Positions 12,657-24,600 of a stretch of 64,000 nucleotides of DNA are shown in pieces (the stretch's first letter is position 1; each line of letters starts with the position of its first letter). The stretch comes from Rapana venosa (lineage: Eukaryota > Mollusca > Gastropoda > Neogastropoda > Muricidae): NCBI GenBank assembly GCA_028751875.1, contig CM054155.1, forward strand, positions 12,162,619 through 12,226,618. The letters are read 5' to 3'. A program made the position numbers and the translations under genes. The notes below the pieces were generated by a model. That model saw only the letters and a list, made by a program, of their open reading frames with translations. It was not told the DNA's origin and did not search any database.

Positions 12657-15600
12657 GTCAGTACGCTTGTTTTTGTAGGGAGGAGGGGAGGTGTTCTGTT
12701 AAGGACAAGTTTGTATGTTTTACAGTCATGTAGGTTAAAGAAATACAGATGGCAGTTGTGCTTTTCTTTTTTCTTTTTGTTTTTTTCCTTTAGAGAGAGC
12801 ATTTTCAGTTCAGAAAATAGTGTTTCTTGACTCACTCTGAAAAAAATTAATTAAAAGGTAATCTGCTTCAGATTCTGATGCCTGTTTCATCAGGTCCTTC
12901 TCAGGAAACAAAGTTTTGCATTATTTAATTGTACAGAGGAAGAATCAGCTCTGCTGCTTGTGCTTGATTGTTCTGATGCTTGATTGTGGTAAAGTGAATC
13001 TGATGAAATTTTGTTCTGTTTTTATTATCCATCACCCATGTAGTTACTGTAATGTCATTGACATGAGTGTCTTTGATTGTTGTTTCAGGAACATTTCCTA
13101 TAGATACCACCAAAACCCGCCTTCAGATCCAAGGCCAGAAAATAGATGCTCGCTTTTCAGATTTGAAGTATAGGGGCATGTCCCATGCCTTCTTTCGTAT
13201 TCTGCGTGAAGAAGGTGCTGTCGCTCTATACTCAGGGTATGTAGTGAACCCTTTTTGTGTACACCTTGACAAGATCTTTTTTCCCTGCCCCCTATCCCCC
13301 TCCTCTTTTTTAAATATATTTTATCTGATAAAACTTACTTGTGGAGTAGTCATTTAAAAGTAAATGATCCATTTTTATAAATTGAGCTGAATGATTGATC
13401 TGTTTTTTTTAAACATGATTTTCTTTGGGAAAAATAGAAAAGATGTAAAAACATAAAAACATTTTGCATGGTATCAAGCGCATGTATGTTAATTTTAGTA
13501 ACGGAAGAGCTACGAAACTGTTGAGTTACAGTGAGGAAAGATTTGCGCAAGATTTATTATTATTATTTTTAGTTTCTAGCTCTACATCATGTAATTTATT
13601 GATATGTGTGTGTACAGGACAGTATAGTTGATTTTATACTCTGTTTTAATCTGTATGTAGTCGCAGAGTTTTAATCTGATATTTAGAATCTCTTGAGGTA
13701 ACATAGCCTCTGCGGTCGGCTAGGCTATAAACAACAAATTAGATTGGATTGGTGTTTTTATTAGCCAGTATTTACATTGAGCAAAGCATTTTTATTGTCC
13801 TTTATGTAAGCTGCATCAGTAGCATTTTCTTTGTTTCTGTATGTGTGTGTTTTCCTTTATCAGTGTTTATAAAGCTTTAAGAAAAGTTTTGAAAATGGGT
13901 TTTTGTTGTAAGTACAATAGCAGAATGCATAGTAAAACAGTCATTGGAATATTGGAAGCATGGTTAACAATTTTTTTGTGTTTTATGTTGTGAACAGAAT
14001 TGCTCCAGCTCTACTGCGCCAAGCCACGTACGGTACCATCAAGATTGGTGTCTATCATACCCTGAAGCGCGCTTTCGTCTCCAACCCTAAAGGTCAGTGT
14101 ACACCAAGTGGAAGGGTTGCATATTCTGTGCAGTTTCCTTTTATAAGAATTCTGCTAAGTCTTTTAACTGTGACATGTGTTTTCTTAGTCTGCCAGCAGC
14201 TATGTGTTGTGTTTTCTGAGTTGAAATGTTTGGCAAAAGTAGTTGGACATTGCACTTGTTGTTATGAGGAATTGCCACTTGATGTGAAAATATGAAATAT
14301 GAGGACAAAGAGATACGTATTTGGGATTGCATTTTGTAACTAGTGCATGTAGACCTTCTCCCCTTTGTAACAAAAGCAAATAAATCCAAAAGTGCCTTAG
14401 CAAGGGTTTAGATTTCTTAGACACTGGAGATGGTTGTGGCTTTGCGTGTGTAGCAGGTTCAGGTATGTGTTAGCTTATTGAAGAAACTGTAAGCTTTATT
14501 AGACTGTTTTAGAAATATTAAAAGTAGTGCACATTGTAAAATTTACTTTGCTGTTGAACAAAGAATTGGCCAAGCATGATGTTGAAGAAGACCATTGTAA
14601 TATAATGTTTTGTGAGGAGGTAATGATGGGTAAAAAGAATAAAATTATACAAATAGTAGTTGTCATAAGTGGCCACAGAACTGTATAACTGATTTCGGGT
14701 TGGCTGTGTAACTTCACCATTAATGCACCAACTGTATGGAGAATCATTCAAGTGGGTGTATTATGCTACATGGCAGATACTCAGAATTATGAGTGAAAAG
14801 AATTTTTGTATTTGTGTTTTTTATAGGAAAAAATGGATCAGAATTGAGATCAGCATCTTAAAGATAAGGCCTAAAGAGAGGATAAGTGGAAAGTTGGTCA
14901 TGTTTTGGAGTCAGTTAAAGTAGATTCTTGGCTTTTCTAGTTTATCATCCTTTTCCATACTGTTTCTGTGTTCAGATGAAACTCTGGCGATCAACGTGGT
15001 GTGTGGCATCACTGCTGGTGTGGTGTCCAGTTCCATTGCTAACCCAACCGACGTCCTTAAGGTATGAATGGTCTTCACTTATCTTTGCTCCATACCTTTA
15101 TGCTGGCATACTTCTTTCCATGCAAAGCTTCAGCTTTTAAAGACATGCAAGACTTGAGTTCATATCTAATGCCATCTTTTGCTTTCCCCCCCCTTTTGTT
15201 GTGTGCCCTGTGTCTCATATTTGGTGACTTGCCAATACCTGTATGTCCATACTAGAATCCTGACTTGATATCAGTCAGCCAAGTAAATTTGATTCACAGA
15301 ATTTTTCTGAAAGGTTTTTTTATTGCTTAGAGTACATGGGAATTGCTGTTTTGTGAAAGGTTAAAGAATGTGACCCTGCAATGTGTGGTATATATTTGAC
15401 ATATGTGACAGTGCATGGGAAAAACCAACATAAGTCACACAACCTGATTCAGAGCTAAAGTGAAAAATCATCAGCACCTTTATGTTTTACCCTTTTTTGT
15501 TTTGTTTTTTGTTTTGTTTTAGCTTTTATAAGGCCTTACATACATATACACAATGCGTCAGCTTAAAATTCAGTCTCTTTTAGGGTAGATTTAGACATTT

Positions 15601-18600
15601 TTGAGGCCCACTTGATTCAAAATCTTAACCCTAGTAGCGCTGAATATGCAGCAACAAGCCTCACTTCTATTGGCTGAATTAACATTGGCTAGCATTGTTT
15701 TGGAGGAGGGTGGGCTCAAACAACCCTTGATATTGATATATAAAACTGAATTAAATGTGTTAAGCTATATATCACTGGAAAGAACAGATAATATGCTTTT
15801 AAATGAGTGTAATTTTATAATAATGTGTAGTGATTATGATTATGTAAAAAAAAATCAAAAAAAAAAAATCGTGTGCGCACTACTGATCACTGTTCCATCG
15901 TCAGGGCCCCAGATCGATTTTAACAAGATAAGCAAAGTTCTTGTGGTGCATAAATGTCATGATTAGGTAAACACTATTTCTTGACATTAGTTTTCAAAAA
16001 ATAAGGAGTTTGTATCGCTTTAACGGTCACCAAATACTCGGAAAAGTTCAGCGAAAGGATCGACGCCATGTGACCGTCATGGCGGAATGTGCGAAGTGGT
16101 GGCTTTCTATGACGAAAATACAAAGATCGCTTGATTTCATGTGATGCAAAGTATTCAGCAGCATAGCGATTTGACTCAACAACAGTTATTTCGAAGCCTC
16201 GTTGCGTCAAAATAAAGTAAAACAATCTGTGACGTCGAAATCGCCCAGTAGCGAAGAAGTCCATCCAGCAAAAACTAGCACCGCTCGATTCAGTTCGATC
16301 GCGATCGATTTTAACCAAGTTTTTAAAAAATATTCCACAATCCTTACCTCATCATCTCTCTTATTGTTTATTTCAACCAAATCCAGCCTCTAAAACTCCT
16401 CCTCGCTGTCAATATTGTAAAAAAGCTCGAAAAACGCTTGAAGAAATTCTAGTGCAAACACTGGCCGCCATTTTTGTTGAAGACGATCTCGGCTGGTCCG
16501 AAAAAAAAAAAAAATACACTCTTAACCAATCAGATTCTTCGTTGCTTGTGTGTGTCAAACGACCTTCACCCCTTTCTGCGGGCCTACAACGGCCTTAACA
16601 TTCATTGGCTGACCTTTGAAAGCGAAAGTAAGCTTTCAACTATGACCACCCACGTCATCCAGGAATATTCCGGGATCCGCCACACAGCCTAGACCCGCGG
16701 TTCCCGGAATATTCCGGGAACCGCGCTACTAGGGTTAAGATGTCTGAAAACATTAAATTTGATTTTCTGCAAAATGGCCACTGATATTAATGTTCAAATT
16801 ACAATAAATTGAAAACTGATAAAGGTGTTTGAAGGGTTGGGGGGGGGGGGGGGGGGGGGATTGCATCTTTTTCACTGGTTAAATTTGTACAATATGGCTG
16901 CAAAATACCAAAATATGTAAAAGTTCCATTATGTCTGGGTTTTTTCATGCACTGTCGCAAATACTAAAACTTCAAGCAAAAGATAAGATTTCAAAGCCTA
17001 TAACTTACAAAAGATAGATCACTAAAACAAACCAACCCTCACCCCCAGGCCTCAAGTTTGTTACCAGCAGTACACTGCCTGTATGAAACTCTGAAAGATG
17101 GAACTGTAGACTAATTAGTGGCACACGTGGCTGCATTATATTGAGTGTAAGCCCCTGTCAGACATAGTAAGGAGATGGGTATACTGTACTGTACAGGTGA
17201 GGATGCAGGCCACAGGATCACAGACCAAGTGTGACAACATGCTGTGCTCTTTCGCCAAGATTTACAAGACTGAAGGGCTAGCAGGACTGTGGAGGGTAAG
17301 TAGTCCAGGCCTCTCTTTTCCCTGGTGTGTATGTATACATGTAGATAAATGAGAGCTTAACAACTAAAGCTAGCTAGATGTTGTTAGGTGTAAAAATAGC
17401 TTGATTTAGCTGCACATTTGTTGACATACATACTCTTTTTTGGAACTAAAATTTGCGCTTTGTTTTCACTTAAGATATTTTGTATCATGAACAGAGCTTT
17501 GTGTGAACAGGATTTTAAAAAAGAACATTCAAAGGTACACCTGAAAAATGTTTTTACATGAACTGCACGGAAGATTATGACAGAATGTATAAGGAAGAAA
17601 TAGAGAAATGAGATTGTGACAGAATAGATCAGGTATAAGGAAGAATTGGATAGAGGATTGTACATGTATTTGTGCTCACTGTGCTAGTATGAGTGTGACT
17701 TACCCAGGCTGTGTTGGTGCATTGCAGGGTGTGGGCCCCACAGCTCAGAGGGCAGCTGTAGTGGCTGGAGTGGAGCTGCCTGCCTATGACCTGTGTAAGA
17801 AACACATTATCAGGTCTGGTCTTTTGGGCGACACCAAGGAGACACACTTCTTGTGAGTTTTCTCTGGTTTTTTTGTATGGTTTGCAAGGAAGGAAGGAGT
17901 GTTAAAAGCATCTGTTGTCTTTCATTCAGTGGTAAAGAAGTATTTGTAAATGATGTGTAGACCAAAGCTATTCAACAAAGGCATGCCTATTGTGATGGTG
18001 TGTTGAGTATTGTAATGATGGTTAAGTCGGTTCAGCAGACAATGGCAGCATGTGAAGACGGGACACCTTTTCCACTGGTTCTCTCTACAGAGATGGGAGG
18101 GAGAACTTGCTCTTTCACTCGGGCTAAAGCCTATTGGACAGAAACACTCAGAAGTGATAGGATAAGAGATGGAATGATGAAATGAGATATTATCTTGAAA
18201 TTAAGTGGCAAATTGGTGTATCTGAAATGAGTTTGTAAAAAAATCATTAGAAAGACTAAACAGCTTGCTGTATGCAAGGATCCAAAACACATGCAAATGA
18301 TATGTCTAAAAACAATAATATACATATTTTTGTATCTTCCTAGATTCTAAAAAATGGTGGTTTTGGGGTTTTCTTTTTGTTTTTGTTGTAAGTTGAAAGT
18401 TAATTGTCAGTTGTGAAGACAGGTTCCGGGAGTGTTCTCAACCTCGCATAGCGTGAGCCAAGCCGTAAGCCAAAGGAGTAAGTCATTATTCTGTATACAT
18501 GTGTACTTGGACATCAAGAGAGAGTGTACTAATGTCTATTCTGCCTTCCCTCATACAGGTCCAGCTTCCTCGCAGGACTGGCAGGTGCCATTGCTTCCAA

Positions 18601-21600
18601 CCCTATTGACGTGGTCAAAGTAAGTAGTTCACTTGTTTTCCCTCCGCGCTAATTTTCTTTTTGTATGCGTCTTTCCCAAAGCAACCAGATACCTTTCACT
18701 CTCACAGCAGTGGACAAACTGAGATTCTAAATGACTTGTGGAAACTTGGCACCATTCTTTTGAGGACAGTTGGATAATAATAATATATGGAATTTATATG
18801 GTGTTGAATCTTGTAAAACAAGGGAAGAAGTATTTGAAGGGAGAAGTATTTGAAAATAGCGAGCAATATTTTAAAGAGAAACAAATCAGTGTTGTACTCA
18901 AAAGAGAACCAGCACCATTTTGATGTAAAGCATCTTGAAACAGATCTAATAATGATGCAATTTGATAAAATGTGCTGTCTTGTGTGGTGCATTTTTGGTA
19001 TGAATAAAAGAGGAAGAAGGCGTCGGGGTGAAATTGAAGCAGGAAAAAAGGGTAACAAGAGAATATTTTAGACATGGTAGTGGAGGTTTGTCCCTGGCTG
19101 TGGGAACGTGGCCAGCAAAGGGGATACCATCAGAGGCAAACTTCAGCAGGTGAACAGTACTCAGGTAACTGGCCTCTGCCATGGCATCTCCTTTGCACTC
19201 CTTCCTTCCGGCCGTTTTTCACACTTTTCATGCAGTGAAATAATAGACGGACTCATAATCACACATATGCTGCTTTCCTTCAAGCTTTGTCCAGAAAATT
19301 TTTTAACACCACACATTTGACCTTTTTTGTGCAATGATGTTGACGGACTTTTTCGACATCTACACACTGACATATGCAGAGTGAATGTGTTATGGAAAAG
19401 ACATTTTTTATAGTTAGGTATAGTTGAGAATTGTTCAGGTGTAGTGTGGTTATGTTACTGTGACCAAGAAATTCTCCAAACAAAACAGGATAGGTCTGTA
19501 GAATCTGGAGAGAACCAGGATGGGAAAGGGGAGAGGAGCAACTCTGCTTTTTGGGGAGAAGAGAAGGGAGGGGGAAGATAAGCAGTGAAATGATGATGAA
19601 ACTGCTAGAAGGAGATTTTGAGATAAAAAAGAATTTTACAATTTGACTCTGAAAGATCCTGTTAACTGCTTATTTGGCATACTTTCTTTGTTCTGTGTAG
19701 AAAAGGTTGTGAAGAAATGTCATGATTTTAAAGAGAGGCAAGGAACAAACAAGATTAGCTGTATTGCAGAATCTGCGGTCTCCTGTCAGGAACCAGAAGT
19801 GTGATGCTACGCATGCAACAGGATCAGCCCAAATGGAAGGGAGTGTGAAGAAGGAAGTGGAGGCAGAAAAATAAGTGATTTGATATCCGCTGAGGGAATT
19901 GTCAGAGAGCACTTGAAAAAAGCGGCATGTTTTCTGAAGAAGACTGCTCAGAGAATGCTTGATGCCCCCATTTTTGATTGACTCTTTCTTCATTAGTTCT
20001 TTCCAGCATTTTACCGCCTGTCATTTTTCTGTGTCGTCAGTCTTGGATGTTCCTTTTCTACTGATGTATTATCAGAAAGGTTTATCCCCAAAATTGGAAT
20101 GTAGCTTTTTTTATCATGGGAGGGGGGGGGAAGTCACAAAGTTCCATCGTTGGTGAACCTCTGAGCTCTACCCCAGGAAAGAAAAAAACATTCAGAAAAG
20201 TCTGTGCATCAGATCATGGCATGATAGTGGTCTGCATACATTGCCTGCAAAGGAAAGTGGGTGCAGTAGCCAAGTAGTAGTTGTGTTTCTTCACCTGTCC
20301 TATGGCCTGGAAGTCAGTTCTGGCTGCCTCTAGTGGCTCAGAAGTGCAGAGAAATCAAGTAAAAGAGCACAGCTTGAAAAAAACACCATTAATTAAATAT
20401 AGGAAAAGAAACTAAGCTGGGTTGTGATCTTCCAGAAATCGGACTGTAACTAACAAGAGGATTTGATACAGTTATGTGGAGAAAACACCATTTTGAAAGG
20501 AGTACTTTCACATCCTGCAGTGCGAAAATAGTTTAAATGCTCCAGAGGGATTTTTCAGCAGTTCCTCATTTCATTGCTGTATTTTCCTGCTTGGTACAGA
20601 GAACTTTGACAACAGGAAGAACAGACTGTATTCAGTGACTGCAGTTTGCCTCAGGTACAATGCTTCTTCAGTGTTATGATAGGAAACAGAAACTTTGGTG
20701 GTGAGAGAGCTATGGATTAAAAAAAAATAAAAAAAATAAAGAAATTCACTAAGCACACTAACGACATGGCATACTTAATGTTTCTATGGATATGTGTATG
20801 ATAATGGAGATAAAGATTTACTGACATGCATGGAATGGAGTGTGGCGTTACAATGGAGGTATTGATGAAAGAGAGACAACAATACACAGTCACCAAAAGG
20901 AAGAGGATCACAGTATGTGAAGACCAGAGATTATATAGAAAACTGTATATAAACAGCAGAAATTGGACAACACTGCAAGTAACCCCCAAATAGCCCATGA
21001 AATATGTTAACCCCCAAAAAGCCCAGATGAAGGGGGGGGGGGAAGGAGGACAGAATGAGGGGGCAAAGCTCAGAAAAAAATCCATAGGGATCAACACCCT
21101 TTGTCTTTATCAGCATAAAAGTAAAACCAGATTTTGCCGTGCTGTGTAAAAAGGAGTATTTACTGTATGTAGGAGGGCAGCAGATTCTGGTATGTTAATT
21201 GCCTGAAGCTGCTGTCGTAAGGTTTACACAGCATGGGTATACATATATATATATATATATATAAGAATTTTGTTTGGCAATTCTCTTGGTCACAGAGTAA
21301 AAGTCGCTATCTGAAGTAGTCCAGTATGTTTGTAGAAACTGGTTTCATCAGACAGTGGTGGTAGATGTTATGGTCTAGCATTGTAATTTAGACTGCTGAA
21401 GAGAAATTGAAGTGAAAACGCTTGGTGACAAATAGGTGTGTGGGACTGCAATGTAATCTATAGTTACCTGGCATCATTATATAATGGAAAGGCCAGTGGG
21501 TAGTTTGTATGTTTGTAGTGGACGTGTGGTGTGTACAGTATTTTCTGATGGAACCAGATTATGTGATTTGAAGTTTATAGAAAGATCAGTGATGGTGTTT

Positions 21601-24600
21601 CTGATGAGTAAATAGTGTTTGATGATAAGGAAGGAAGTGACGCGTTACAAAGCCAATGTGCCATAATTTGAGAATGAGGTCTTAGATATGTAGCTTATCA
21701 GGGTTTTGGTTGGATGTGATTCTGTGGATCTTTGATAATCTGTATTCTATGCATAACAACAAAACTTCACAAAATGTGATTTTTCTTGTGCTGCAATTGG
21801 TTGATTGTGTGAACTTTTGCCTATTAGTTCTGGCCTTGATGTGTTGGGAGGGGGGGGGTTGATTGTTCAGCAACAAAATGATGATGCCGTTACATAAAGC
21901 GTCTTGGTTTTTTTTCTGTTTCTTTCGTCTCTTTTTGTTGCAATAATTTTGAAATGTTGTTCAATGCATTATTCTGTTTCTCATGACTTTGCATACTGCA
22001 GTGGAGCTCTAGTGAGCTCCATTGTGACATGGTTATTGGCTGGATGGTTGTTATTTTTCAAGGTGTTAGCTCATTCAGCTTGATCGATGGCGCTCAAGCT
22101 TGCCCCGTGGTGCAGCAGAAGCAGACGTACCCTTGGGTACCGCGATTGACACAAACCCACCGCAATGGAGGCGCCCGGCGGTGGGCACGAGCGGAATGGG
22201 GCGTGCCCTCGCACGCGCCAACATTAGTGGGTCTTGGTTAAGTTTACATCCCCTACTACTGTGTTTTTTTTTTTTTTTAATGATTGCCTCATTCCATCAT
22301 TGTTTCTGTGTAGACTTGTTCTCGCTAGCCATGTCTTTTTTTTTTTTACTGTTGGGGGCTGTGTCTTCTTCATCATCATTGCATTTGTTTTTTTCATACC
22401 CTCCCCAGCGTACATTGCCCCTGTTTATTATCTAACATGAACTTTATGAATAGATATTTTAAACAACTAGACTGGCAAGAATTCGCAGTTTTATTCACGA
22501 GGAAAAATACTGTTTTAGGGCTCCTTTTACATGTGTGGATAATAGCTCTCTCTATTTTTTTTTTTTTTTTTTTTGGAGTGTGGAAGATCTGAAGAGAAAA
22601 AGAAAAAGTTAACAAAAAGACTGGCAGATGTCTTATACATAGCTGTATATCTTGATTGAAATAAAAATGATCCAGAAGCCCGAGGCAGCAGGCAGGATCA
22701 GAAGATGAGAATGTGATGCAGGCACCTAGTGGTTTTGTCTAAAGTTCCAAGTTATTCGGCTGCACAAGACAGGTGATGCTATTTCAGAATGGGAGTTACT
22801 AGTATAGATATTTCAAAATGGGATTTGCATGGGCTGTTGTTAATGACATTTAAAAAAATTGCTATGTTGAATAATAAAAATGTGCAGTTACTTTGAGATC
22901 AGTTGACAATGCATTGGCTTGTGTGCAACATTTTGGTATTAACTTCACATAAATGTGGACAAGCAAAATGAAAGCATCTTTTTTATTGTAAAAAGGAAAA
23001 AAAATAGAGAGAGCTATGAATCTAAATTGTTTTTAAAAGTTAGAGTTTTTATGTCCATAAATGAAAAGCGGTCAAAATGTTTATATTCAAAGAAATTGAT
23101 TGTCCGTAAATAAAACTGGCTCATATCTTTCAAGGATTATTTAGATTTGTCATAATATGATTAGTTTGTTCACTATTTATAGAGGTAGGCTGAAAACTGA
23201 ATTGCTGCAAGCCAAATTATTCTGTTTTGATGGATGATGCTTAAAGACCCAAATGATCTGCCTGGATATTAACGAGATCACTTTTAAAATGGATTATATC
23301 GGTGCAGATGTATTTCAGTTTTGGAAAAGAGATATGTATGTATGGGGAGGAAAAGAAAAAAAGGAACGCTCAAGGAAATGCCATGCTAGCAATTTTGTTT
23401 TCACCGAAAGCTTGAATGGGTGATGAAAGAGTGGTTGAACTATGAGAAACATCATTCAGTGATGCATCCTGGTGTCGGGGTCGGTTCTGCTGCTGAAATG
23501 CAGAGAGATATCTGTCCACCTCTTGGCTACAATGTTTCGCTTCATCTGAAGCTGCCCGTGGAGATTTCATTTGGTTAGTTTTGAGGTGGTAGCTAAAGAG
23601 CATGACCTACCCAAGTGTAGTGAGGTTTCCATTGTGCTGCAGGTGTTGTACAATCTGTGGGCTTGCTCTGTGAGCTTCAGCACTTGGTGTTTTAAAGAAA
23701 CTGGAGGAGAGGGACAGCTGGACAGCAGAAGGTCTTCAGAGAAGATGCCTTTTTGCCAAGTGTCTAGGGGGCCAGGCAGCATCCAGAAGAGCTCTGGAGG
23801 CCCTTCTGCAGCTGTTTCTTTTTTGTCTTTTCTTAGACTTAGATTCAATCCTGTATCTCAGGATTTCAGGCATCTTGAGGCTAATTCCCCTTTAAAGCTG
23901 TATGTTCTTACCCACTTAACTGTGAAGACATATATTTTTAATTGGGAAATGTATGCCTTGTGAAGTTCATTATTGCTTCTCTTCATCCATCCAAATCCAA
24001 CTGGAGCACTGTTCAGCTGCCTCTGCCATTGCCTATGGCAGTCTGGTCTCCATTCTATCAGAAAGTATGAGCTGTTCATGAAATCATTAGCTTCAACTTC
24101 AACTGCAAGGACTGTGGTATGGAAATCATTTTCTCTCAAGCCCCTGGCAAGGCTGACATACTTCACAGTCTTGTAGTGATGAAGTTCTGCTATTCTTGTT
24201 AAATGTGGTGCTGAATTGTGTTTTGTGGGGATTGGGAATATAGTACTGTCTTGTCTCATGCCTCTCTCTCCCCTGTGATTGATGTGTGGCTTTTCTAGTT
24301 GGTAAAGAAATTTGTGCCTTCCCAGTCATCAATTTCACTCAATAAACCTGATATTTGCTCGTGGATGACTTGGTGTTTGAGGCTATGTTTTACTGCCTGC
24401 TGCTGACAGAAAATGGAGCCATGGCCATTGGTGAAGATGCTTGCTCTTTGGCAGTGCTGACACCATTGCTATCTCTTAGAGCACCTGGTTATACCTCCAT
24501 GTGCACTTTTCTTCACTTGATGCTAGTTTACCTGAGCTCAGGACATGGTCTGCTGTTTGCCTTGCCAGTGAGGGCATGTAGGATCCGCTTATTTCTTCTT

